Positions 39,301 through 49,300 of a DNA stretch of 64,000 nt are shown here, piece by piece. The DNA lies in contig JAHHDR010000017.1 in NCBI GenBank assembly GCA_019739215.1, positions 1-64,000 of the forward strand, read 5' to 3'. Source of the DNA: Rhizobium sp. Lineage in GTDB: Bacteria; Pseudomonadota; Alphaproteobacteria; Rhizobiales; Rhizobiaceae. The translations under genes and the position numbers were made by a program. The notes under the pieces are model-generated. The model ran no database searches. It was given only the letters and a program-made list of their open reading frames with translations, and was not told where the DNA came from. Every line of letters starts with the position of its first letter. The first letter of the stretch is position 1.

Positions 39301-40584
39301 TCAGGCCGCCTTTTCTATTTTGGTCAGTCCACCCATGTATGGCAGAAGCACGTCGGGAATTGTGACGGAGCCGTCTTCGTTGAGATAGTTTTCCACAACG
39401 GCGATCAGCGCCCTGCCGACGGCCACGCCCGAGCCGTTGAGCGTGTGGACGAACCTGATCGCGCGGTCAGCCTTGTCGCGATAGCGCGCATTCATGCGGC
39501 GGCCCTGGAAATCTCCACAGACAGAGCAGGACGAAATCTCGCGATAGGCATCCTGTCCCGGCAGCCAGACCTCGATGTCATAGGTCTTCTGCGAACCGAA
39601 TCCCATGTCGCCGGTGCAGAGCGTCATGGTGCGGAAATGCAGGCCGAGCTTTTTCAGGATGTTCTCGGCGCATTCGGTCATGCGCTCATGCTCGGCCTTC
39701 GAGCTTTCGGCATCGGTGATCGAGACGAGCTCGACCTTGTTGAACTGGTGCTGGCGCAGCATGCCGCGCGTGTCGCGGCCGGCAGAGCCTGCCTCCGAGC
39801 GGAAGCAGGGTGTCAGCGCGGTGAAGCGGAGTGGCAGCTGGTCGTGTTCGAGGATCTGCTCGCGCACGAGGTTGGTCAGCGGCAGTTCGGCCGTCGGGAT
39901 CAGCCAGCGGCCGTCTGTGGTACGAAACATATCCTCAGCGAATTTCGGCAATTGGCCAACGCCGTAGGCGGAATCATCGCGCACCATCAGCGGCGGCTGG
40001 ACCTCGAGATAGCCGTGTTCTTGCGTATGCGTATCGAGCATGAACTGGCCGAGCGCGCGTTCGAGCCGCGCAAGCTGGCCCTTGAGGATGGTGAAGCGGG
40101 CACCGGCAATCCTGGCCGCACCCTCGAAATCCATCCAGCCGAGGCTTTCGCCGATCTCGAAATGCTCCAGCGCCTTGTGGTTCCAGCCGGGCTTCTGGCC
40201 AGATCGGCGTTTCTCGACATTGCCGTGCTCGTCCTTGCCGTCCGGGACATCGTCGGCCGGGATGTTGGGGATGCGCGAGAGCGCGTCGGTCAGTTCCGCG
40301 CTCAGCCGTCGCTCCTCGTCTTCCGCCGCGGGAAGCGAGGTCTTGATGTCCGCGACCTCAGCCTTCAGCTTCTCGGCCAGTTCGGCGTTCTTCTGGCCCA
40401 TGGCAATGCCGATCTCCTTGGAGGCGGCATTGCGGCGCGACTGCATTTCCTGGGCCTTCTGCACGATGGAGCGGCGCTGCTCGTCGAGCGCGATCAGTGC
40501 GTCCGCCTGGGGCTCGGCGCCCCGGCGCTTGAGTGCAGCGTCGAGCGCTGCCGGATTGTCACGAATCCATTTGATGTCGAGCAT
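39301..40584 (-). CDS. serS: Seryl-tRNA synthetase
   Basis: 427 residues from [15 protein letters not shown]. The long N-terminal coiled arm is about 30-110. The class II core carries motif 2 ([23 protein letters not shown]) and motif 3 ([18 protein letters not shown]). It charges tRNA-Ser. The upstream tatC start is 101 bases from the serS start, so an internal promoter is possible. Confidence 0.97.
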   Translation of the reverse strand: MLDIKWIRDNPAALDAALKRRGAEPQADALIALDEQRRSIVQKAQEMQSRRNAASKEIGIAMGQKNAELAEKLKAEVADIKTSLPAAEDEERRLSAELTDALSRIPNIPADDVPDGKDEHGNVEKRRSGQKPGWNHKALEHFEIGESLGWMDFEGAARIAGARFTILKGQLARLERALGQFMLDTHTQEHGYLEVQPPLMVRDDSAYGVGQLPKFAEDMFRTTDGRWLIPTAELPLTNLVREQILEHDQLPLRFTALTPCFRSEAGSAGRDTRGMLRQHQFNKVELVSITDAESSKAEHERMTECAENILKKLGLHFRTMTLCTGDMGFGSQKTYDIEVWLPGQDAYREISSCSVCGDFQGRRMNARYRDKADRAIRFVHTLNGSGVAVGRALIAVVENYLNEDGSVTIPDVLLPYMGGLTKIEKAA

Positions 40585-40685
40585 GGTGCCACCATGTGTT
40601 TGAACGCAAGGCACGGGAATGCGCGATTCCCGTTTTGCAAAGGGTTTTGGCCCGTCAGGCCGTGAAATTCAAGGAGACTGCCGCC

Positions 40686-41483
40686 TCAGGAGGCGGCATT
40701 TTCTTCGACGCTTGACCGAGATCGACCCTTTTCGATCATACGGCCGGTCAGGATCGCGATCTCGTACAGCAGAATGGTTGGAACGGCGAGGCCGATCTGC
40801 GATATCGGGTCCGGCGGGGTCAAGACTGCGGCGACGACGAAGGCGATGACCCAGGCATATTTGCGCTTCTCGGCGAGAGTCGTCGAACTCAGAATTCCGA
40901 CGCGGATGAGCAGCGACGTCACGACCGGAAGCTGGAATACCAGGCCGAAGGACAGGATCAGCATCATGATCAGCCCGAGATACTCGGAAACCTTCGGCAG
41001 AAGCTGGATCGAGACCTGACCGTCTTCAGGCAGTTGCTGCATGCTGAGGAAGAACCACATCACCATGGGGGTGAAGAGGAAATAGACCATGGCCGCGCCG
41101 AGGAGAAAAAGTGCCGGCGAGGCGACGAGGAACGGCAGGAAGGCTGAGCGCTCGTTCTTGTAGAGCCCCGGTGCGACGAACTTGTAGATCTGCGTCGCGA
41201 TCACGGGAAACGCGATGACCATGGCGCCGAACATTGCCACTTTGATCTGCGTGAAGAAGAACTCCTGTGGCGCGGTGTAGATCAGTTCGGTGCTGCTGGG
41301 GTCGAGGCCAGCCCAGACGACCGCGGTGCGATAGGGCACCACGAGCATGTTGAACAGTTCCTTGGCGAAGAAGAAGCAGACGAGGAACGCTGCGAAGAAT
41401 GCGACGATCGCCCAGATCAGGCGCTGGCGCAACTCGATCAGATGCTCCATCAGAGGTTGGGGCTTGTCTTCGATCTCGCTCAT
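40686..41483 (-). CDS. tatC: Sec-independent protein translocase TatC
   Basis: 265 residues, six membrane helices. Motifs PLMEHLIELRQRL at the N-terminus, FFTQIKVAMFGAMVIAFP, and VLTPPDPISQIGLAVPTILLYE near the end. It recognises twin-arginine signal peptides. Its start overlaps the tatB stop by four bases. Confidence 0.97.
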   Translation of the reverse strand: MSEIEDKPQPLMEHLIELRQRLIWAIVAFFAAFLVCFFFAKELFNMLVVPYRTAVVWAGLDPSSTELIYTAPQEFFFTQIKVAMFGAMVIAFPVIATQIYKFVAPGLYKNERSAFLPFLVASPALFLLGAAMVYFLFTPMVMWFFLSMQQLPEDGQVSIQLLPKVSEYLGLIMMLILSFGLVFQLPVVTSLLIRVGILSSTTLAEKRKYAWVIAFVVAAVLTPPDPISQIGLAVPTILLYEIAILTGRMIEKGRSRSSVEENAAS

Positions 41484-42226
41484 GCGTCACCCGCTTTCGC
41501 GGCCTTCTTCCTGGAAGCTGGCTTGGCCGTTACGGGCTCTGGTTCGGTGGACGGCACGACGACAGCCTGAGCCGACTTCTTCCTTGCACGCCCGACAGGC
41601 TTCGCGTCTGAGGCAACCACATGCACGGCATGCTCGACATGCGGCTCGGCAGCCTTGCGCCTGACCGCCTTCTTCGCGGATGGGGGATAGGCGTCCGCAG
41701 TCTCGGCAGTCGCCTTGGCGATGGCAGGCTTGGTTTTGGAGCCCGGTTCCGCAACCGGCTCGCTGGCGACGACCGCGGGCGTGGCAGCCGTGGTCAGGGC
41801 CGGCTTTGACGGCGTAGTGGCGACCGGGGCAGGCTCAACGGGCGCGGGCTCCGGATCGACGACGGGATCAGACGACAGTTCAGCGACGGGCGTGCCCTCA
41901 TCGACCTTCGGCTTGGCCGAGACGTCGCCGGCCTTCTGCAGGTCGGCCTTGATATCCTGGCCGAGCTGGCGGATCGGGTTGATCGCGTCGCGCAGCGAAC
42001 TGGCCGGATTGTATTTGTTGACCTCGCCGAGGCCCTTGCGGACTTCGTCCAGTTCGGCCTCGCGCATCGCCTCGTCGAACTGGCCGCGAAACTCATTGGC
42101 CATGGTCCGCACGCGGCCCATCATCTTGCCGAATGTGCGCATCATTCCCGGCAGGTCCTTGGGCCCCACCACGACAATCAGAATGATCGCGATGACAAGG
42201 AGCTCGCTCCAGCCGACTTCAAGCAT
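41480..42226 (-). CDS. tatB: Sec-independent protein translocase TatB
   Basis: 248 residues. N-terminal helix MLEVGWSELLVIAIILIVVV is followed by GPKDLPGMMRTFGKMM and an amphipathic helix. The rest is a long Ala/Pro/Val-rich tail with basic KK ends. Length is usual for rhizobial TatB. Between tatA and tatC in one unit. Confidence 0.95.
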   Translation of the reverse strand: MLEVGWSELLVIAIILIVVVGPKDLPGMMRTFGKMMGRVRTMANEFRGQFDEAMREAELDEVRKGLGEVNKYNPASSLRDAINPIRQLGQDIKADLQKAGDVSAKPKVDEGTPVAELSSDPVVDPEPAPVEPAPVATTPSKPALTTAATPAVVASEPVAEPGSKTKPAIAKATAETADAYPPSAKKAVRRKAAEPHVEHAVHVVASDAKPVGRARKKSAQAVVVPSTEPEPVTAKPASRKKAAKAGDA

Positions 42227-42292
42227 GTCGAATATCCCGGGAAAGACGGCGCGGCATCACTCCGCCCCGCCCGAAACCAGTTCGTTGTGGAT

Positions 42293-42487
42293 TCACTTGG
42301 TGACTTCGTCAGCCTTGTGATCGACGGACTTGGCAGTCTCGGTCGTCTCGTCTTCCGCCATGCCCTTCTTGAAGCTCTTGATGCCCTTGGCGAAGTCGCC
42401 CATGAGCTCCGGAATCTTGCCGCGTCCAAAGAACAGCAATACGACCACGAGGACGATGAGCCAGTGCCAGACGCTGAAGGTACCCAT
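42293..42487 (-). CDS. tatA: Sec-independent protein translocase TatA
   Basis: 64 residues. Helix [18 protein letters not shown], then [21 protein letters not shown] amphipathic helix and a charged tail. It forms the oligomeric pore of the Tat system. First gene of tatABC, directly after the orphan ABC ATPase. Confidence 0.96.
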   Translation of the reverse strand: MGTFSVWHWLIVLVVVLLFFGRGKIPELMGDFAKGIKSFKKGMAEDETTETAKSVDHKADEVTK

Positions 42488-42522
42488 TTTTCTTACTCCC
42501 AGATAACGGTGCTTGGATTGAT

Positions 42523-43671
42523 TTAGTCACTTATTGCGGCTTTTTCAAACACCAATATGTCGCGTTCGTTAACGGACAAGGCCACGTCGCGCAAGCCTTG
42601 GGGTACGCCGTCCGGACGAATCCGCGCTCGAACCGGCTGGTCACAGCCGGCCACGGCAAATGTGAGGAGATCGACGACGCCGAGAAAGCGCCGCGAAATA
42701 ATTCTTGCCGGCACTCCCGCGCCCTCGCTTTCGACCTGGACACACTGCAGCCGGATTGCCACGTCCACCGATGCACCATCGGCAAATCCCGTGGCGCGGA
42801 ACCGGCCGAGCGGCGTCTCCACCCTGCCAGCTTCGACGACGCCGCTGAACTGGTTGATCTCCGAGAAGAAGGATGCCGCGAAGATGTCGACCGGCCGGCG
42901 ATAGAGATCGTCGGACGACCCGACCTGGACCAGCCTGCCGCCACGCAGAAGCGCGATCCGGTCCGACATGCGCATGGCCTCCTCGGCGTCGTGGGTGACG
43001 ACGATCGCGGTCGCCCGGGCTTCTCGCAGGATCGCCAGCGTATCGGCCCGCACCGAATCCTTGAGGCGGGAATCGAGCCCTGAAAACGGTTCGTCCATCA
43101 GGATGACAGCCGGCCTGGGGGCAAGCGCCCGAGCCAGTGCCACGCGCTGCTGTTCGCCGCCTGACAGAACATGGGGATAGCGGTCTGCGTAATGCGTCAG
43201 CCCGACCCGGGCGAGCGCATGCATCGCCTCCTCGCGGGCGGCAGCGCTCTCAAGCGCTGTCAGCCCGAAGCGCACATTGTCGAGGAGGGTCATGTGCGGG
43301 AAGAGCGCGAAATCCTGGAACATCAGGCCGATGCCGCGCTTCTCCGGTGGCAGGAACACGCTTGGTCCGGCCATTTCGCGGTCATTGAGCAGAATTCGGC
43401 CCGAGGTTTGGGCCTCGATGCCGGCGGCAATGCGCAGCAGCGTCGTCTTGCCGGAGCCCGACGGCCCCAGCAGGCAGAGGACCTCGCCCGGCTCGACCGT
43501 GAGAGACAGGCCCGAAAGCGTTTCCTTGCCGTGATAGCTGTGGGCGATGTTTTCGAAGCTCAGCCGCGCTGCGAATGTCACGCCCGCGGTGGTTCGGCTT
43601 TCTCTCAGGGCCGGAATGGCAAAGTCCTTCTCGATCGGTTCGAAATGCAGTCGGCTTGCCCGCCGCTGCAA
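42523..43671 (-). CDS. Orphan ABC transporter ATPase (FbpC/PotA-like, with TOBE-type C-terminus)
   Basis: 382 residues. Walker [10 protein letters not shown] near 68-76, Q loop [11 protein letters not shown], signature [16 protein letters not shown], Walker [14 protein letters not shown] and switch VVTHDAEEA. Residues about 280-370 look like the regulatory TOBE region of ferric iron or polyamine importers. No permease or binding protein is nearby. It lies 8 bases from scpB and 35 from tatA, on the same strand, so it is probably in the same transcript. The start could lie slightly inside the chosen one. Confidence 0.85.
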   Translation of the reverse strand: MQRRASRLHFEPIEKDFAIPALRESRTTAGVTFAARLSFENIAHSYHGKETLSGLSLTVEPGEVLCLLGPSGSGKTTLLRIAAGIEAQTSGRILLNDREMAGPSVFLPPEKRGIGLMFQDFALFPHMTLLDNVRFGLTALESAAAREEAMHALARVGLTHYADRYPHVLSGGEQQRVALARALAPRPAVILMDEPFSGLDSRLKDSVRADTLAILREARATAIVVTHDAEEAMRMSDRIALLRGGRLVQVGSSDDLYRRPVDIFAASFFSEINQFSGVVEAGRVETPLGRFRATGFADGASVDVAIRLQCVQVESEGAGVPARIISRRFLGVVDLLTFAVAGCDQPVRARIRPDGVPQGLRDVALSVNERDILVFEKAAISD

Positions 43672-43679
43672 AGTCGAGC

Positions 43680-44384
43680 TTATTCCTCCTCTTCACCGCC
43701 CGGTGTCAAGAGGCCGAGTTCCTCCAGATCGAGCTGGGTGATCGGATCCTCGTCCGAACCGAGGTCGTCATCACGCGGGATCGGGACCGAAAGGCTCGCG
43801 GGAATACGGCCCGACAGCATGCCCGCCGCCTTCAGTTCCTCCAGCCCCGGCAGGTCGCGGATCTCCTCGAGCCCGAAATGGTCGAGGAAGTCGCGGGTGG
43901 TGCCGAAGGTGACCGGGCGTCCCGGCGTGCGCCGGCGACCGCGAAAGCGCACCCAGCCGGCTTCGAGCAGAACGTCAAGCGTGCCCTTTGACGTTTGAAC
44001 ACCCCTGATGTCCTCGATCTCGGCCCGCGTCACCGGCTGGTGATAGGCGATGATCGCCAGAACTTCCAGCGCGGCGCGCGAGAGTTTCCTGACCTCGTTC
44101 TGGTCGTTGCGCAGCACGAAGGCAAGGTCCGACGCAGTCCGGAAAGCCCAGTGCCCATCGACACAGACGAGATTGACGCCACGCGGCGCGTAGAAGGCGC
44201 GCAGGGCCAGGAGCAGCGCCTCGACATTCGCGCCCGCCGGCACGCGGTCGGTTAGATAGGCCACGGATACCGGCGCGGATGAGGCGAAGACCAGTGCCTC
44301 GACGATGCGCGCAGCATCGCTGGCCACCAGATCGGCCGGCGATGGTCCCTCCCTGTTGTCGTTGCCCGCATCGGGCTCAATCAT
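43680..44384 (-). CDS. scpB: Segregation and condensation protein B
   Basis: 234 residues. Two winged-helix domains: AARIVEALVFASSAPVSVAYL and RAALEVLAIIAYHQPVTRAEIEDIRGV, then GWVRFRGRRRTPGRPVTFGTT. Acidic C-terminal tail. It works with ScpA and SMC in chromosome organisation. Its start overlaps the scpA stop by 8 bases. Confidence 0.95.
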   Translation of the reverse strand: MIEPDAGNDNREGPSPADLVASDAARIVEALVFASSAPVSVAYLTDRVPAGANVEALLLALRAFYAPRGVNLVCVDGHWAFRTASDLAFVLRNDQNEVRKLSRAALEVLAIIAYHQPVTRAEIEDIRGVQTSKGTLDVLLEAGWVRFRGRRRTPGRPVTFGTTRDFLDHFGLEEIRDLPGLEELKAAGMLSGRIPASLSVPIPRDDDLGSDEDPITQLDLEELGLLTPGGEEEE

Positions 44385-45237
44385 GCCCCGCCTCCATCGC
44401 CGCGATATCGGCCTCGGTGACGGGGTTGGCGCCGGTACGCATGTAGATGGCACCGAAAGCGCCGTCCTGGCGCATTTCCACCCTGCCCTCGCGCACCAGT
44501 TCCAGCGTTGCCGCGAAGGAACTGGCGATAACGCTGGCTCTCTCGGCTGGGTCGGTGAGATAGGCTACCAGAAAGCGATCGAGTGCGGTCCATTCGTCGA
44601 GTTCGCCGACAAGGCGCGCCAGCATGAGCCGCGCCTCCGCCAGCGACCAGACGCGGCGCCGGGCGATCGTCACATTGGTCACGGCATTGCGCTGGCGCAG
44701 GGCGGCGTAGGCCGAGAGAAGGTCATAGAGCGTGGCGTCGAAGGCCGACCGCCGCTCCTCGACGATCATCTCCGGTGCCCCCCGGGCGAAGAAGTCGCGG
44801 CCCAGCCGATCGCGATTGACCAGCCGCCCGGCAGCCTCGCGGATCGCTTCGAGGCGGCGCAGGCGAAAGGCGAGCGTGGCGGCGAGTTCCTCGCCCGAGG
44901 GACCATCGTCCTTGGCCGGCTTTGGAATGAGCAATCGCGACTTCAGGTAGGCGAGCCACGCGGCCATGACAAGGTAATCGGCCGCAAGCTCGAGCCTGAT
45001 CCGGCTCGCGCTCTCGATGAACTCCAGATACTGCTCGGCCAGTGCGAGCACGGAAATGCGGGTGAGATCGACCTTCTGGTTGCGGGCCAGAAACAGGAGC
45101 AGATCGAGGGGGCCTTCGAAGCCCGCGACGTCTATGACCAGCGCGGGCTCGTTTTCCTGCGGCGCCTTGCGCTCCGGTTCCCCCCAGAGTTTTTCCAGCG
45201 GGATGACGTTGGGCGGATTGGAGTCCTTTTCGCTCAT
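44377..45237 (-). CDS. scpA: Segregation and condensation protein A (kleisin)
   Basis: 286 residues from MSEKDSNPPN. Kleisin features: ALVIDVAGFEGPLDLLLFLARNQKVDLTRISV at the N-terminus, LAADYLVMAAWLAYLKSRLLIP, and a C-terminal winged helix (SFAATLELVREGRVEMRQDGAFG). It bridges SMC heads. GAAGGGAAGGCGG precedes the start; the longer upstream frame is rejected. Confidence 0.95.
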   Translation of the reverse strand: MSEKDSNPPNVIPLEKLWGEPERKAPQENEPALVIDVAGFEGPLDLLLFLARNQKVDLTRISVLALAEQYLEFIESASRIRLELAADYLVMAAWLAYLKSRLLIPKPAKDDGPSGEELAATLAFRLRRLEAIREAAGRLVNRDRLGRDFFARGAPEMIVEERRSAFDATLYDLLSAYAALRQRNAVTNVTIARRRVWSLAEARLMLARLVGELDEWTALDRFLVAYLTDPAERASVIASSFAATLELVREGRVEMRQDGAFGAIYMRTGANPVTEADIAAMEAGHD

Positions 45238-45250
45238 CCGCCTTCCCTTC

Positions 45251-46270
45251 TCAGACGGACGGCAGGAGCGAGGCGAACTCCGCACGGATGGCGGCCTGGT
45301 CGGCGCCATCGACATGACCGAACGCGGCCTCGACACGGCGGGCGCGCGCCAGCGCCTTTCCCTCGAGCGGCCGTGCGGCTTCGACAACCTGCAGCATCTC
45401 CTCCATCACGCCATTGCAGTGCAGGACGATGTCGCAGCCGTTTTCCGCAATCGCCTTCGCCCGCTCGCCCAAGGTCCCCTTGAGCGCGTTCATCGAGGAA
45501 TCGTCCGACATCAGCAGTCCGTCGAAGCCGATATAGTCGCGGATGATGCCCTCGATCACCCTGCGTGACGTGGTGGCGGGGGCGTAGGGATCGATGGCGG
45601 AATAGACGACATGCGCGCTCATCGCCATCAGTTCGTCCTTCAGCGCCCTGAATGGCGGAAAATCATGGGCCTTGAGTTCATCGACCGGCGTGTCGACGAC
45701 CGGGAGTTCATGATGGGAATCCGCCATGCCCCGGCCATGACCCGGGATATGCTTCATGACAGGCAACACGCCGCCGGCCTTGAGGCCTTCTGCCGCGGCA
45801 CGGCCCATCTCGGTGACGATGGCCGGGTTCTTGCCATAGGCCCTGCTGCCGATGACGTCGCTCGCGCCCTCGACCGGCACGTCGAGAACCGGCAGGCAAT
45901 CGACATCGATGCCGAGCTTGAGGAGATCGAAGGCGTGCAGGCGCGACATCAGCCAGGCCGCACGCAGGCCAGCCTGCCGATCCTCACGGTAGATCGCGCC
46001 GAGATCGGCACCGGAGGGATAGCGCGGGCAGATCGGCTCACGGATCCGCTGGACGCGGCCGCCCTCCTGGTCGATCAGCACCGGTGCATGCCTGTCGCCA
46101 TGCACGGTGTCGCGCAGGCTCGCCACGAGATCGGAGATCTGGCCGGCCTCGCCGATGTTGCGGCCGAACAGGATGAAGCCCCAGGGCTGGACATCCCGGT
46201 AGAGTGCCCGCTCTTCGAGCGTGAGCTCCAGACCGCCGACGCCCAGGATGACTGCTTTCGATTCGCTCAT
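45251..46270 (-). CDS. nagZ: Beta-N-acetylhexosaminidase (GH3) NagZ
   Basis: 339 residues. GH3 features: PVLIDQEGGRVQRIREP, LPVMKHIPGHGRGMADSHHELP (His/Asp general acid loop), and LLMSDDSSMNALKG with the nucleophile Asp. It removes GlcNAc from recycled muropeptides in the cytoplasm. Between the SPOR gene and scpA on the same strand. Confidence 0.95.
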   Translation of the reverse strand: MSESKAVILGVGGLELTLEERALYRDVQPWGFILFGRNIGEAGQISDLVASLRDTVHGDRHAPVLIDQEGGRVQRIREPICPRYPSGADLGAIYREDRQAGLRAAWLMSRLHAFDLLKLGIDVDCLPVLDVPVEGASDVIGSRAYGKNPAIVTEMGRAAAEGLKAGGVLPVMKHIPGHGRGMADSHHELPVVDTPVDELKAHDFPPFRALKDELMAMSAHVVYSAIDPYAPATTSRRVIEGIIRDYIGFDGLLMSDDSSMNALKGTLGERAKAIAENGCDIVLHCNGVMEEMLQVVEAARPLEGKALARARRVEAAFGHVDGADQAAIRAEFASLLPSV

Positions 46271-46349
46271 GATGCTTGATTCGCTTTCCGGCCGATCATA
46301 GTGGCGGGAGATCAAAAGGCGATGGCGGCCGTGTTGCCGCCAACAGAAA

Positions 46350-46370
46350 AGGCGGGCGAAACGCCCGCCT
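46350..46370 (-). terminator. Terminator after the SPOR-domain gene
   Basis: Nine-bp stem aggcgggcg / cgcccgcct with a 3-base loop. On the minus strand it is followed by TTTTCTG. It lies about 20 bases past the SPOR stop, before nagZ, so nagZ may depend on read-through or its own promoter. Confidence 0.65.
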
Positions 46371-46390
46371 GGCAATGGACATCATGCAGG

Positions 46391-49300
46391 CTACCTGGAG
46401 ACGAGGCAACTCCCGCCGGCCTTCTTGTACTGTGTGCAGAGCGCCTGGGCTTCCTGCTTGCTGCCCGCCGGGATGCGCACGCGGTAATAGGTGCCCTTGT
46501 TCTTGATCTCGGCCCGGCGAATGTCGACGCCGCGGCCGCCGATCACGCCAGCGAATTTTGCCGACAGGCGCGTATAGGACGTCTGGGCTTCGGCCTCAGA
46601 AGGAAGCGATGCGATCTGGATGACATAGGAGCCGGCCGGCACGGATGTCGTCGCCGCCGATTGCTGCTTGGCGGGATCGGCCAGCGCCACTTCCTGCGGC
46701 TTGGCCTCGGCGTCGCGCTGCACGGTGCCCTGGTCCGTCACCCTACCCACGACGGTCACCGGCTGGTCGACCGGACGAACCTCGGGAACGGGCGTGATCT
46801 TGGTGGTCTTCACCCTGCGCACCGGCGCATCGGCTTCGACATCCGTTACGGAAACCGCGGCGTCCTCGACAATGGCGGGCGGCCCGGCCGCAAGCTCGAC
46901 CGGTTCGGGAGCGACAACGGGCTCAGGGATGACAACAGGTTCGGCCGTGTCCACGGGCTGCGTGGTGTCGACGGCGATGGAGCGTTCGACGGGCACTTCG
47001 ACGACCGGGGCCGCCGCCTGTGTCTCCGCCACCGGGGTATCGACGGGATCTGGCACCACCACGGGTTCAGCCGGCCTGGCATCGACCGTCGCAGTCTCAG
47101 CCTCTGCCTGCTGATTGGCCTCAGCGGGCGGAGTGTCCGCCACGGACTGGTCGGCGGTTTCCGGCGGAACGGTTTCGACCGACATACGGGCGACGGGGTC
47201 CGCGCTCGCGACCTCGGCCTCGACAGGCGTCGCCGCCTCGAGCGCCCTCAATGCCGCGTCTTCATCCTGCGCCGGTGTCACCACCTTCGCCGCGGGTTCG
47301 TCGTTGGGCGCGAGGCGCTCGGGGACATTCTCGATCGCCTTGGCGATGTCGTCGGCCTGGCTGTCGGTCGCGATCGCCGCGTCCTGTGCTGCCTTCTGGG
47401 CAATCTTCATCAGTTCGGCATCATTGGCGGCCTGCTGCTGCAGGTCGTCCTCCGTGACCTCGCGCTCCACCAGCGTCCCGTCCGGGCGGACCACCATGGT
47501 CTTGACCTTGCGCGGAGACACGCCGCTGACGACCTTGCTGGTGGTCGTGACGCGATCCTGCTCCTGTTCGTCGGGCAGAAGGCGCGGGTCGACCGTATCG
47601 CCGGTCGGCGTTGCCATTGCCAGGAGGTCATCCTCCACCGGCTGCCCCTCGGGCATCAGCGTGCGCTGGACAACGTCGATCGGCTCCTCGTTCGAGGTGA
47701 GCAGCGTTTCCTGCCTGGCTTCATCGGTGCTGGTGCCGGACACACGGTCATAGACTGCCTTGTTCTGGTTCGGCACCTGCTTGCCGCCAGGATCTTCCGG
47801 CACGATCTTGACCGGATCGGTATCTGCAAGGATGACCTTCGGCTCGGTCGAGGCGAGGATCGTCGTTTCTCCGGACATATAGGCATACACGCCGGCCCCG
47901 CCGAAAAGCACGATCGCCACGGCGGCGCTTGCGAGCAGCAGCGTGCCGCGACTGCCGCGCACGTTGCGCGGTTCTGCATGCATGGGCGCCAGGGCAACCC
48001 TGTCGGGGCTGGAACCACTGCGGTTCTCGGTAAAGGAGCGACGGAAATCCTCTTCCAGGGCGCGTTCGAACTCGTCGAGATCCAGGCCAGCGGCCGCGTT
48101 GCGGCTCTGGCCTCCGGCGGCAAGGGTCGCGTCGTCCGCCGGCGGGCGGGCACCCGACGCCATGGCCGGCTGCGTCGCCGCCGTTGCGAAGAGCTGTGCC
48201 ATCTCGGAATCGAGATCGAGATCATATTCCGGATTCGCTGTCGGCTTCTCGTCGTGATGAACCGGAGGCAGATCCGGAACTTCGATCTCGGCGATCGGCG
48301 CGAACGCGTCGTCCTCCTCGGCGATCTGGGTCGGATCGAAGGGCAGCGACGCATAGTCGGCCCGCACGATCGCCGGCGCGGCCTGCGGGGGAACCGGCAG
48401 CCCTTCGTCGACAGTCTCGGCCGCCCGCTCGATGACTGGCTCCTCGACCGGCTCCTCGGCGAGCCGGGAGATAACCTCCGGGCTCGCGTCCATGCCGACG
48501 TCATCGAGATCCGAAAGGTCGAGTTCGATCTCGCCGAGGTCTATGTCGAAATTGCTGTCGTCGAAGACGTCGTCGGCCGCACGCCACGCCTGGCCCGACA
48601 CGTCGGCCGGAAGGGCGGTTTCAGCATGGCCTACAGCCCCGCCGCTCGGCGCCACCACGTCGGGAACCACCAATTCCTGCACCACCGGCGGCGTTGCGCG
48701 CTCGGTGTCTTCGATCGTCGCCGGTCTCGACTGCACGCGCCAATTGGCGGGACCATCGGTGACCGGATATCTGTCGACCTCCGCGAGCAATGCATCCAGC
48801 CCGTGGTCATCGGCCGGTACGGTATGCGTGGAAACGTAGACGTCGGCAGACGCGGTCTCGACGAACTCCGGCTCCGTGATGGCCTCGACCGTATCGTATG
48901 ACACTACCTCGTCGACAGCAGCCTCAAAGGCAGGTGCCGCGATTTCAGGCTGCGCGGAATAGTGCTCGACGGCAGGGGCTTCAAGGACAGGGGCTTCAAG
49001 GGCGGGCGCTTCAGAGGCAGACACGTCAGCGGCAGCAACATCGGAGATGGCATGGGTCGGCGCCGCATCCATCACCGGGTGCGCGGCAAGATCCGCCCAA
49101 TAGCCGTCCTCGACCGGCACCGGAGGCGGCACATGCTCGACGGCGTGAGCGACGTCCGCGGTGGCGGCCTGAAGCTCGGGCTGGTCCTGGGGCTCAAGAT
49201 GGTCCTGGGGCTGGTCCTGGGGCTCGAGATCCGGGGCTGTGCCCATGACCGAATCGGTTTCCGGCGCCAGCGTGCCGGATATCGCGGCATCAAGGTCGTC

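Noticed and set aside
46301..48901. 866-residue plus-strand frame opposite the SPOR gene
   Set aside because: Low-complexity Arg/Gly/Asp composition and no start signal; it mirrors the Ala/Val/Pro-rich sense protein, which ends in a clear SPOR domain.
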